26,262 nucleotides of DNA, taken from Flavobacteriales bacterium (lineage in GTDB: Bacteria > Bacteroidota > Bacteroidia > Flavobacteriales_E > Vicingaceae). The notes under the pieces are model-generated. The model saw nothing but the letters and a program-made list of their open reading frames with translations, made no database searches and was not told the origin of the DNA. Below, piece by piece: positions 1 to 7,509 of this stretch (the stretch's first letter is position 1; each line of letters opens with the position of its first letter). The stretch covers positions 1 to 26,262 of the forward strand of contig JACJZB010000012.1 of assembly GCA_020635815.1 (NCBI GenBank). The letters are read 5' to 3'. A program made the translations under genes and the position numbers.

Positions 1-193
1 GCACTTTGGCTTATATTTTAAAAAAAAGTAAATATTATTTTATAGGCGTATAATTTTTAGTAATAATCTAGTAACGTAATTTTAATTGCGATATTGTACT
101 CTTACGTTATTTTTTATCTTTTGTTCGGTTCAAATCTACTAAAAAGAAAAGTAACTTCGTATTTTTTAACACTAATTAACAGCTAAATTTAAT

Positions 194-3004
194 ATGACAG
201 CTACTAAAAAACCTGAAATAACTACAAAAACGCATATTATTGTTAAAGGTGCTCGGGTTCATAATTTAAAAAATATTGATGTAGCTATTCTTCAAAAAAA
301 GTTAACTGTTATCACTGGTTTATCAGGTTCTGGTAAATCTTCTTTAGCATTCGACACCTTATTTGCCGAAGGGCAGCGGCGATATGTAGAAAGCTTATCT
401 TCTTACGCACGCCAGTTTTTAGGAAAATTAGAAAAGCCTGATGTTGACCATATTTATGGCATTTCACCAGCCATCGCCATAGAACAAAAAGTAAATACAG
501 TTAATAAGCGTTCTACAGTTGGTACATCAACAGAGATTTATGATTATTTAAAGTTATTGTTTGCCCGTATTGGAAAAACCTATTCTCCAATTTCTGGTGA
601 AATTGTAAAAAGAGACACCTTAAATGATGTAGTGAATTGGTTGAATAAAAATAAAGATGGCACAAAAACTTATTTGTTGACTACCATTTATTTTGAAGAT
701 AGAAAACCAGAAAAACAATTAGAATTATTAAAACAACAAGGATTTACTCGCTTGTGGTTAAATAATAAAGTAGAACGTATTGATAAAATTGATTTAAAAG
801 ATTTAGATAATGAAAAGATAGTTGTTTTAATTGATCGATTTGTAATTGATAAAAACGATACTGATAATTTAAGTCGTATTTACGATAGTGTAGAAACTGC
901 TTTTTTTGAGGGGAAAGGAATTTGTACAGTTATTGCTGATTGTGATGGTGAATTAATTACTAAAAATTTTAGCAATAAATTTGAGTTGGACGGAATAGAA
1001 TTTCATGAACCAAACACTCATTTTTTTAGTTTTAACAACCCCATTGGAGCGTGTAAAAATTGTGATGGTTACGGCAGTGTAATTGGAATTGACGAGAATT
1101 TGGTAATGCCCAACAAAAGTTTGTCGGTTTATGAAGATGCCATAGTTTGCTGGAAAGGGGAGAAAATGAAAGAGTGGAAAGATGATTTTATCATGCAATC
1201 TACCAAATTTGATTTTCCTATTCATAAACCAATTTATGAACTAACACCTAAGCAATATGACTTGTTGTGGTCTGGAAATAAACATTTTAGAGGGTTAAAT
1301 GAGTTCTTTAAAATGGTAGAAGGAGAAAGCTATAAAATTCAATATCGAGTAATGCTTTCGAGGTATAGAGGAAAAACTGCTTGTGCAGAATGTAAAGGAA
1401 CTCGATTAAGAAAAGATGCCAATTATGTAAAAATAGCTAATCATACGATTACAGATTTGGTATTAATGCCAATAGCTAAACTTCCTCATTATTTTAATTC
1501 ATTAGCTACAGCATTAGATGAAATAGATGCAGATATAGCCAAAAGATTACTGATAGAATTGTCAAGTAGAGTAGGGTTTTTAAATAATGTAGGATTAGGT
1601 TATTTAACCTTGAATAGGTTGTCATCAACGCTTTCTGGAGGAGAGTCGCAACGAATAAATTTAGCAACTTCGCTTGGAAGTAGTTTGGTTGGTTCTATGT
1701 ATGTGTTAGATGAGCCGAGCATAGGGTTACATTCAAAAGATACAGAACAATTAATAGGTGTTTTAAAAACGCTAAGAGATATCGGCAATACAGTTTTAAT
1801 TGTAGAGCATGATGAGGACATCATCAAAGCAGCCGATGAAATTATTGATTTAGGACCAGAAGCTGGGCACTTAGGTGGAGAGTTAGTTTTTCAAGGTTCG
1901 TATCAAGAATTGAGAAAGAGTGACGCTAGTTTAACAGCCAGATATTTTAGTGGTAAAGAAAAAATAGAAGTACCTTCTTCTCGAAGAAAATGGAATAAAT
2001 ACATAGAAATTACTGGAGCTCGAGAAAATAATTTAAAAGGAGTTGATGTTAAATTTCCTTTACATACACTTACAGTTATTACAGGAGTTAGTGGATCCGG
2101 AAAATCATCGTTAGTTAAAAATTGTTTGTTGCCTTCATTAAAGAAGATGTTTGATGGCTATAGTGAGCAATCAGGTGTAATCGATAAAATTACAGGCGAT
2201 GTAAAAAGCATTAAGGGTGTTGAATTTATCAATCAAAACCCAATTGGTAAGTCATCACGTTCTAATCCAGTTACTTATGTTAAGGCTTACGATGAAATAA
2301 GAAATTTATATGCGACTCAAAAATTAGCTAAAGCTAGAGGTTTAAAACCTTCTCATTTTTCTTTTAATGTAGATGGAGGAAGGTGTGACACCTGCAAAGG
2401 AGAAGGCGAAATAACTGTTGAAATGCAGTTTATGTCTGACATTCATTTAAAGTGTGAGGAATGTAAAGGAGCAAGGTTTAAAAATGAAATATTAGAAATT
2501 AAGTTTAATGGGAAGCACATCGCTAACTTGTTGGATTTAACAATAGATGAAGTCATAGCGTTTTTTAAGGAAAGTAAAGATAAGTTAGCCGATAAAATTG
2601 TTCAGAAACTATTGCCATTACAAGAGGTTGGCTTAGGTTATGTTCATTTAGGTCAATCTTCAAGCACTTTAAGTGGAGGAGAAGCTCAACGAGTTAAGTT
2701 GGCTTCTTTTTTAGGGAAAAGAGACAGTAATAATTTACTTTTTATTTTTGATGAACCTACAACAGGATTGCATTTTCATGATATTAAAAAGTTGTTAAAA
2801 GCTTTTAATGCTTTGATTGCTCAAGGTCATTCGATAATCGTAATTGAGCATAATTTAGATGTGGTAAAGTGTGCCGATTGGGTTATTGATTTAGGCCCTG
2901 AGGGTGGTGAAAATGGTGGTTACTTATTGTTTGAAGGAGTTCCCGAAGATTTGATTAAATGTAAGGATTCATTTACAGGAATATATTTGCAGGAAAAATT
3001 CTAA
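194..3004 (+). CDS. uvrA: UvrA, excinuclease ABC subunit A
   Basis: This is the DNA-damage recognition ATPase of nucleotide excision repair. It acts as a dimer that loads UvrB on damaged DNA in the cytoplasm. The 936 residues fit the usual length. Two ABC ATPase halves are visible. The first has Walker A GLSGSGKSS near residue 43, and the second has GVSGSGKSS near residue 633. Both carry the LSGGE signature followed by QR, and the Walker B regions read VLDEPSIGLH and IFDEPTTGLH. Zinc-binding CxxC pairs are present as CKNC/CAEC in the first half and CDTC/CEEC in the second. The ATG at 194 follows an A/T-rich leader with no clear Shine-Dalgarno sequence. It is the first gene of a short plus-strand run, and only 30 bp separate its stop from the next start. 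Many Bacteroidota carry more than one uvrA; this one looks fully functional. Confidence 0.97.
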   Translation: MTATKKPEITTKTHIIVKGARVHNLKNIDVAILQKKLTVITGLSGSGKSSLAFDTLFAEGQRRYVESLSSYARQFLGKLEKPDVDHIYGISPAIAIEQKVNTVNKRSTVGTSTEIYDYLKLLFARIGKTYSPISGEIVKRDTLNDVVNWLNKNKDGTKTYLLTTIYFEDRKPEKQLELLKQQGFTRLWLNNKVERIDKIDLKDLDNEKIVVLIDRFVIDKNDTDNLSRIYDSVETAFFEGKGICTVIADCDGELITKNFSNKFELDGIEFHEPNTHFFSFNNPIGACKNCDGYGSVIGIDENLVMPNKSLSVYEDAIVCWKGEKMKEWKDDFIMQSTKFDFPIHKPIYELTPKQYDLLWSGNKHFRGLNEFFKMVEGESYKIQYRVMLSRYRGKTACAECKGTRLRKDANYVKIANHTITDLVLMPIAKLPHYFNSLATALDEIDADIAKRLLIELSSRVGFLNNVGLGYLTLNRLSSTLSGGESQRINLATSLGSSLVGSMYVLDEPSIGLHSKDTEQLIGVLKTLRDIGNTVLIVEHDEDIIKAADEIIDLGPEAGHLGGELVFQGSYQELRKSDASLTARYFSGKEKIEVPSSRRKWNKYIEITGARENNLKGVDVKFPLHTLTVITGVSGSGKSSLVKNCLLPSLKKMFDGYSEQSGVIDKITGDVKSIKGVEFINQNPIGKSSRSNPVTYVKAYDEIRNLYATQKLAKARGLKPSHFSFNVDGGRCDTCKGEGEITVEMQFMSDIHLKCEECKGARFKNEILEIKFNGKHIANLLDLTIDEVIAFFKESKDKLADKIVQKLLPLQEVGLGYVHLGQSSSTLSGGEAQRVKLASFLGKRDSNNLLFIFDEPTTGLHFHDIKKLLKAFNALIAQGHSIIVIEHNLDVVKCADWVIDLGPEGGENGGYLLFEGVPEDLIKCKDSFTGIYLQEKF

Positions 3005-3034
3005 TTCTATATATTAGTCGTTTAAAATTGTAGT

Positions 3035-3430
3035 TTGAACGATAAATTAAATAGATTAGTAGATTTAGGTCACTCCGTTATTCAGTTTAGAGATGATGGA
3101 ATTGTTCAAGTTGATTTTGCTGATGAATTACTTTTAGATGTAGCGGAATGTAAAGAATTACTAAGCACTTATAATGAAGTGTTAAGTAATAAGAAAGTGC
3201 CTATTCTTCATGTTTTAGGGAAGTACATGAATGTAACCAAAGAGGCAAGAGATTATAGTGCAACAGAAGAAGGTTTGAAGTTTTCTTTAGCCGAAGCATA
3301 TGTACTAAAATCATTAGCTCATAAAATTTTAGCAAATTTTTATATCAAATTTAATAAACCTAAAGTTCCTACTCAATTTTTTACAACAGAAGAAGATGCT
3401 ACCGTTTGGCTGCTTACTTTTGTAAAATGA
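3035..3430 (+). CDS. Small STAS/SpoIIAA-like protein, function unknown
   Basis: This is a 131-residue soluble protein that I do not recognise with certainty. The start must be TTG at 3035, because an in-frame stop lies 10 bp upstream and the next ATG (3227) would remove half the protein. The N-terminal half alternates predicted strands and helices: a GHSVIQF strand, a VQVDF strand, a helix around AECKELL, then the strand VPILHVLG. That resembles the SpoIIAA/STAS-like small domains common in Bacteroidota, possibly the DUF7793 group. The residues EARDYSATEEG after the last strand resemble the segment preceding the C-terminal helix in those proteins. The stop overlaps the next start by 4 bp (ATGA), so translation is probably coupled to the glycosyltransferase. 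The family assignment is an inference from fold pattern only. Confidence 0.72.
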   Translation: MNDKLNRLVDLGHSVIQFRDDGIVQVDFADELLLDVAECKELLSTYNEVLSNKKVPILHVLGKYMNVTKEARDYSATEEGLKFSLAEAYVLKSLAHKILANFYIKFNKPKVPTQFFTTEEDATVWLLTFVK

Positions 3431-4653
3431 ATTATTACCTCGAAAATTATTCGGTTAAGCCACAATTGCTAGAAGAAAAGGTAAATAGTAATCTCGGAAT
3501 TATTGTAGTAATTCCTTGTTTTAATGAGCCTAATTTAAATGCTACTTTAGATAGTTTGTTTCAATGCAATTTACCTAATTGTTGGGTTGAAGTAATTGTT
3601 GATATTAATTCTTCTGAAAATGCTAGTCGATTAATAAAAGAACAAAACAAAAAAACATTATACGAGGCATTGAAATGGAGTGCAAAAAATCAAAAACCAG
3701 GAATCGATTTTTATTTTTTGTTAGAAAATAAGTTGCCAATAAAAGATGCTGGAGTTGGTTTGGCTCGAAAAATTGGGATGGATGAAGCGGTAAGAAGATT
3801 TGAGGCGATAAACAACCCTGATGGAATTATTGTTTGTTTTGATGCCGATTCGAAATGTGAAGAAAATTATTTAACAGAAATAGAAAAGCACTTTACTTTA
3901 AATCCTAAAACACCAGCTTGTTCTATTCATTTTGAACACCCCATAGAAGGAGATGAGTACCCAAACCACATTTATAAAGGAATAGCCGAATATGAATTGC
4001 ATTTGCGTTATTATAAAAATGGACTAAACTATTGCGGATTGCCTTATGCTTTTCATACCATTGGGTCTAGCATGGCGGTTCGGTCGTCTGCTTACCAAAA
4101 GCAAAATGGTATGAACAAACGAAAGGCAGGTGAAGACTTTTACTTTTTACAAAAACTAATTCCATTAGGGAATTTTACTGAAATTAAAACCACAACAGTA
4201 GTTCCTTCGCCCCGAGTTTCTGATAGAGTACCTTTTGGAACTGGTAAAGCCATGCAAAATTATATTGATAATGAATTACAAGAACATCTATCGTATAATT
4301 TGCTATCGTTTATCGATTTAAAACAGTTTTGCGATAAAGTTCCAGAGTTATATAATACAGATAAAGTTGAAATTCCCAAAAGTGTAAAGGCTTACTTAGA
4401 GGAAATTAACTTTGAGGATAACCTTAAAAAAATTATTAAAAATAGTCCAACTCAAACACATTTTATAAAGTTGTTTTACAATTGGTTTAATGCATTTAAA
4501 GTGTTAAAGTATATGCACTTTGTGCGAGATAATTATTACCCAGATGTTTTGGTAACTCAAGCTGCTAATGATTTCTTAAAGCTAACCAATCATAAAGAAG
4601 AAGAGAGTTTAAAAGAGTTGCTCCTTGCTTTTCGAGAAATTGATCTAAACTAG
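3427..4653 (+). CDS. Family 2 glycosyltransferase
   Basis: This is a GT-A fold sugar transferase of 408 residues. I chose ATG 3427, not the in-frame TTG 21 bp upstream, because it forms a 4-bp ATGA overlap with the preceding stop. The nucleotide-sugar binding start IIVVIPCFNEPNLNATLDSL occupies residues 25-44. The metal-binding DXD motif is DAD at 139-141 in VCFDADSKCEENY. A GEDFYFLQ motif near 235 matches the ED base region of GT2 enzymes. The segment GVGLARKIGMDEA near 109-121 is typical of bacterial GT2 proteins that act in the cytoplasm. No membrane helices are evident, so it is not a processive synthase. Donor and acceptor cannot be told. It closes the uvrA run, so its transcription may depend on upstream promoters. 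Confidence 0.88.
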   Translation: MNYYLENYSVKPQLLEEKVNSNLGIIVVIPCFNEPNLNATLDSLFQCNLPNCWVEVIVDINSSENASRLIKEQNKKTLYEALKWSAKNQKPGIDFYFLLENKLPIKDAGVGLARKIGMDEAVRRFEAINNPDGIIVCFDADSKCEENYLTEIEKHFTLNPKTPACSIHFEHPIEGDEYPNHIYKGIAEYELHLRYYKNGLNYCGLPYAFHTIGSSMAVRSSAYQKQNGMNKRKAGEDFYFLQKLIPLGNFTEIKTTTVVPSPRVSDRVPFGTGKAMQNYIDNELQEHLSYNLLSFIDLKQFCDKVPELYNTDKVEIPKSVKAYLEEINFEDNLKKIIKNSPTQTHFIKLFYNWFNAFKVLKYMHFVRDNYYPDVLVTQAANDFLKLTNHKEEESLKELLLAFREIDLN

Positions 4654-4954
4654 ATTCTTGTGTGGTGTCATTCTGAACGAGGTTTTATGAAAGCTTTAGC
4701 TTTCTTATAAAATGAAGTGAAGAATCTTGTTGATTATAAAAAGATTAGCTACGCTGAACTTACGTTTCTTCATGTCGTTTTATTACAATTCTCTATAAAT
4801 CGAATTGATAAAACATTATTCAGAATGACATTGTTAATATGATAAGCACTACGTCTTTCTTATGAAACATAGTTGAAACAGGAATCTATTAAAATATAAG
4901 TTGTAGTTATAAATTATAACTAGCTTTTTGATAAAATGAAATATAAATACCAGC
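4654..4954. other. Gene-free intergenic stretch with repeats
   Basis: This 301-bp stretch lies between the convergent ends of the glycosyltransferase and the minus-strand HARE-HTH gene. I see no coding potential. It holds a fold-back repeat (4666-4830). After that comes a segment around 4842-4890 containing TATGAAACATAGTTGAAACAG followed by GAATCT, which resembles another short dispersed Bacteroidota element. No RNA gene was recognised. Confidence 0.7.
4666..4830. repeat. Fold-back (MITE/REP-like) intergenic element
   Basis: Terminal 12-bp perfect inverted repeats, TGTCATTCTGAA at 4666-4677 and TTCAGAATGACA at 4819-4830, bracket 165 bp. Just inside them, TTTTAT (4683-4688) can pair with ATAAAA (4808-4813) across symmetrical 5-base internal loops. 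An inner hairpin with arms TTTTATGAAAGC and GCTTTCTTATAAAA lies at about 4683-4712. The words TCATTCTGAACGA and AGTGAAGAATCT resemble a short palindromic element that I recall as widespread in Bacteroidota genomes; here a hairpin appears to split it. It may act as a bidirectional terminator for the two convergent genes. Confidence 0.6.
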
Positions 4955-5926
4955 CTACATAGTTTTACCTTCTTCCTCAAAGGGGATATTCTTTTCTTTA
5001 CAATACTTCTCAATATCTGAGTCTGTTGTAAAGTAAGTATCGCAAAAATCTTCGAATTCTTTTTTTGTCCCTTTTAAATATTTGTCTGGAGCAATTAACA
5101 TTGTTTCAGTCTGATTTATAAATTTCTCAAAATCTTTATTAATCTCACAAAGTTTGTCAATGGTCTTAAAATCTAACTCTTTAAAATCGGCTGAAAACAA
5201 TATTTTACTTTCGTATGGATTTGCAGATAATTCAATTATTCCTATTCCGAAAGATTGGCTTAATCTCTCCATTTCATCCATTAAGTTTTGACTAATATCG
5301 AAAGCAACTAAGTAACCAAAATTAGCCCAGCTTGAATTTGAAACAGCTTGAAAAAAACATTTTTTCAATTCATAATCGGATTTAATCTCTTTCTTTATCT
5401 CGTATGAGATTAAGTTAAACGCATCTGATTTGTTAATTACTTTCATTAGCGAATTACTCGATTTATTTTTTAGATTTAAGAAATTTATTCCAATCATATC
5501 TGGATGAATCCACTTCTGATGGTCATCTTTACTATTTGCTGATTTTTCGTGAAAGATGGTTTTTGAGTAGGTGTCTTGACTTTTTAGATAGCTACTTAAT
5601 AACCTGTGTAAATCTCTTTCTTGATAACTTTTTGATTTTACTGTTTTTTTAGTTTCTGTTTCCTTTTCAATGATTTCGGAAAGGTTAAGTTCCTTCTCAA
5701 ATTTTGATAGATAGTATTCAAAACCTTTTTTCCCTTTAACTCTCTTTATTCGTGTATCATTTTGTCTAATGAAATGACCTAGTTGTGCAGCAACAGTATC
5801 AGAAGGAGTTTTTGCATTAGACCAGTCTATATAGCTGTGTTTGTTTATCTTGTCATGAACTTCCATGTAAGTCAGAGCTGCCTTTTGTTCTTCGAGTACT
5901 TTTAATATGGCTTCTTTTACTGTCAT
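4955..5926 (-). CDS. HARE-HTH / PD-(D/E)XK nuclease-like protein
   Basis: This is a 323-residue protein that looks like the COG2958 group of restriction-associated proteins. Residues 1-78 form a winged-helix HARE-HTH domain (EAILKVLEEQKAALTYMEVHDKI is characteristic). That domain is known from restriction enzymes and chromatin proteins and is thought to sense DNA modification state. The C-terminal half carries a plausible PD-(D/E)XK core: D143 in HPDMIGI, E176 and K178 in SYEIKKEI, and Q193 in FFQAVSN. A charged, Lys/Glu-rich linker (about 80-105) joins the two parts. No methyltransferase or partner restriction subunit lies beside it, so any defence role is inferred. It sits apart from its neighbours' functions and next to a repeat element, so acquisition by transfer is possible. 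Confidence 0.75.
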   Translation of the reverse strand: MTVKEAILKVLEEQKAALTYMEVHDKINKHSYIDWSNAKTPSDTVAAQLGHFIRQNDTRIKRVKGKKGFEYYLSKFEKELNLSEIIEKETETKKTVKSKSYQERDLHRLLSSYLKSQDTYSKTIFHEKSANSKDDHQKWIHPDMIGINFLNLKNKSSNSLMKVINKSDAFNLISYEIKKEIKSDYELKKCFFQAVSNSSWANFGYLVAFDISQNLMDEMERLSQSFGIGIIELSANPYESKILFSADFKELDFKTIDKLCEINKDFEKFINQTETMLIAPDKYLKGTKKEFEDFCDTYFTTDSDIEKYCKEKNIPFEEEGKTM

Positions 5927-5971
5927 TTGTTAAGCTTTTGTAGTTGTTTTTGTATTCCAAATCTAACCATT

Positions 5972-6676
5972 TTACCCAATCAAAAAGATACATGGTCTTT
6001 TGTGTAGGTTAATTTTTGTGGTTTTCCACTCAATAACCGATTTAGTAATTATTTGTTCCGTTGGTAACGTAATGTCAATGGCGATACAGAGTTTTGTATT
6101 GTCGTTCAAATTTTTCAACACATCTTCAAAGAGGTTTACATTTCTAAAAGGCGTTTCAATAAATAGTTGTGTTTGTTTTTGACTATAAACTCTTCGTTCT
6201 AATTCTTTTAATTTTGCAACACGCTCTTTTTGTTCTTTGGGTAAATAACCATTAAAACAAAAACTTTGTCCGTTAAAACCACTAGCCATTAATGATAGTA
6301 GGATGGAAGAGGGGCCAACCAAAGGAACAACTTTTATGTTGCGTTGTTGTGCCATGTCAACTATGTCAGCACCAGGGTCAGCAACTCCTGGGCAACCCGC
6401 TTCAGATAAAACACCTACATTTTTACCTGCTAATAAGGGTTTCATAAAACTCGCTAAATCTTCCAACTGAGTTCTTTTATTCAGTTCGTAAAAAGTTATT
6501 TCAGGTATAGGAATCGTGATGCCTGAGCGTTTTAAAAATCGTCGGGCTGTTTTAATGTTCTCAACAATGTAGGTGTCAATTTCATTAATAAGTTGAGTGT
6601 TGTACTCTGGTATAACCTGATTGATAGGTGTTTCGCCTAAAGTAACTGGTATTAAATATAAAGTTCCTGTTTCCAT
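5972..6676 (-). CDS. RsmI-type SAM-dependent methyltransferase
   Basis: This is a 234-residue member of the tetrapyrrole-methylase (TP-methylase) superfamily, closest in motif to RsmI, which 2'-O-methylates C1402 of 16S rRNA with S-adenosylmethionine. The SAM-site loop reads EAGCPGVADPG at residues 92-102 (EAGTPxxSDPG in classical RsmI). It is followed by GPSSILLSLMASG at 121-133, FNGYLP at 141-146 and IETPFR at 173-178. It is shorter than canonical RsmI (about 280 residues) and lacks the C-terminal extension, so it may be the Bacteroidota paralogue with an altered substrate. The start METGTLYLIP fits the family's usual beginning. It lies 84 bp downstream of the LMW phosphatase on the same strand, separated by a repeat. 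Confidence 0.88.
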   Translation of the reverse strand: METGTLYLIPVTLGETPINQVIPEYNTQLINEIDTYIVENIKTARRFLKRSGITIPIPEITFYELNKRTQLEDLASFMKPLLAGKNVGVLSEAGCPGVADPGADIVDMAQQRNIKVVPLVGPSSILLSLMASGFNGQSFCFNGYLPKEQKERVAKLKELERRVYSQKQTQLFIETPFRNVNLFEDVLKNLNDNTKLCIAIDITLPTEQIITKSVIEWKTTKINLHKRPCIFLIG

Positions 6677-6697
6677 TTCTTTTGGTATATTATTTTA

Positions 6698-6773
6698 CAT
6701 CTCCCTTGCCCTTACCGTATCAAGTGCGGTACAGGCACTTTTTAGGAGGGAAATTCCCCTCTAATAAGAGGGG
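6698..6773. repeat. Palindromic intergenic repeat overlapping a gene end
   Basis: This G/C-rich patch stands out from the A/T-rich surroundings and contains several dyads: TACCG...CGGTA, AAGTGC...GCACTT, and CCCCTCT-AATA-AGAGGGG (6756-6773). It resembles dispersed repeats with the words CCCCCTCTT and GGAGGG seen in Flavobacteria. The last dyad spans the stop codon of the phosphatase gene, and the repeat encodes that protein's final residues. It could serve as a transcription terminator or mRNA-stabilising hairpin between the phosphatase and the RsmI-like gene. Confidence 0.6.
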
Positions 6774-7246
6774 GTAGGGGGTGTGTTATTGTTTAAATTT
6801 TTTATAAAAGCATCGCAAGCAATATCAAGCATTTGGTAAACAGCCTCAAAACCTTGTTCTCCTCCATAATAAGGATCGGGTACACTTTTGTTTTGGTTAG
6901 GAGAAGATTGGTTTAAAAACAAACTGACTTTCAATTTGTCTTTGTCACTTTTTGCTAACCTAATAATATCATTATAATTTGAGCTGTCCATTGCAAAAAT
7001 ATAATCAAACGCCTCAAAATCGGTTGTGGTGAATTGTCTTGCTTGTTGCTGTGAAATGTCAATGTCGTATTCTAATCCTTTTGCTTGCATTCTTTTATCA
7101 GGAGCATCACCAATATGGTGAGAAGATGTTCCTGCCGAATCAACTTCAATCACTAAATTTTGTTCTTTTATTTTGTGTTCTAAAATTCCTTGTGCCATTG
7201 CGGAACGGCAAATGTTTCCTAAACAAACAAATAAAACTTTAATCAT
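6761..7246 (-). CDS. Low-molecular-weight protein tyrosine phosphatase
   Basis: This is a 161-residue cytoplasmic phosphatase of the LMW-PTP family that dephosphorylates phosphotyrosine. The C-x5-R phosphate loop is CLGNICRS at residues 8-15, with nucleophile C8 and R14. The general-acid motif DPYY follows at 124-127. In the wider family these tyrosine phosphatases often oppose BY-kinases in polysaccharide export, but no such kinase is in the window. The ATG at 7246 overlaps the stop of an upstream 45-aa ORF by 4 bp (ATGA), indicating coupling. The C-terminal tail NTPPTPSY looks non-native: its codons lie in a palindromic intergenic repeat that runs past the stop. It is distinct from the ArsC-type relative at 13676, which has the extra redox cysteines. 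Confidence 0.93.
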   Translation of the reverse strand: MIKVLFVCLGNICRSAMAQGILEHKIKEQNLVIEVDSAGTSSHHIGDAPDKRMQAKGLEYDIDISQQQARQFTTTDFEAFDYIFAMDSSNYNDIIRLAKSDKDKLKVSLFLNQSSPNQNKSVPDPYYGGEQGFEAVYQMLDIACDAFIKNLNNNTPPTPSY

Positions 7247-7380
7247 AAGTAAAAAGATAAAATGTAAAGTAAAGTTCCAACAATTATAGCAATAAGTATA
7301 TAAAATAATCTTGTTTGACTTTTCTGGTCGAGAGGCTTGTAGTGTTCGGGAGTTTTATGTTCTTTTTTTAAAAAGCTCAT
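7243..7380 (-). CDS. 45-aa single-pass membrane protein
   Basis: This small gene reads in one frame from ATG 7380 to a TGA that overlaps the phosphatase start by 4 bp. The product has a charged N-terminus (MSFLKKEHKTPEHYKPLDQK) followed by about 21 hydrophobic residues, LFYILIAIIVGTLLYILSFYL, ending the protein. That is a clear single transmembrane helix with the N-terminus probably in the cytoplasm by the positive-inside rule. A TAnnTTTG-type promoter lies directly upstream. The overlap, hydrophobic pattern and promoter argue that it is real. Its function is unknown; it might anchor or modulate the adjacent phosphatase, which is inference. Confidence 0.78.
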   Translation of the reverse strand: MSFLKKEHKTPEHYKPLDQKSQTRLFYILIAIIVGTLLYILSFYL

Positions 7381-7386
7381 TCTCAG

Positions 7387-7415
7387 CAAAGGTAAATAAA
7401 GATCCCGTAATTCAA
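7387..7415 (-). promoter_or_regulatory. Bacteroidota-type promoter (TTG-N18-TACCTTTG)
   Basis: On the minus strand, TACCTTTG (7394-7387) matches the TAnnTTTG -7 consensus of Bacteroidota sigma factor, and TTG lies 18 bp upstream (7415-7413). The -7 box ends 6 bp before the ATG of the 45-aa gene, so the message would be nearly leaderless. Just upstream, CTATTTTG-GTAAA-CAAAATAG (7420-7440) is a perfect 8-bp inverted repeat that could be a protein site. I infer that the 45-aa gene and the phosphatase share this promoter. Confidence 0.6.
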
Positions 7416-7453
7416 CTTACTATTTTGGTAAACAAAATAGAGTTTCATAAAAA

Positions 7454-7482
7454 AAACAGGAATCTTGAGTTGATTCCTGTTT
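7454..7482 (-). terminator. Rho-independent terminator after dnaA
   Basis: The sequence AAACAGGAATC-TTGAGTT-GATTCCTGTTT forms an 11-bp perfect stem with a 7-base loop. Read on the minus strand it is followed by a run of T (complement of the A-run at 7449-7456). It lies 28 bp past the dnaA stop and before the promoter of the small membrane gene, separating the two units. Confidence 0.8.
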
Positions 7483-7509
7483 AGTTAGTGCAAAATAAAT
7501 ATCAATATA

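Noticed and set aside
1..193. Gene fragment at the left edge
   Set aside because: No frame on either strand gives a believable protein end or start; it looks like the uvrA leader and intergenic DNA.
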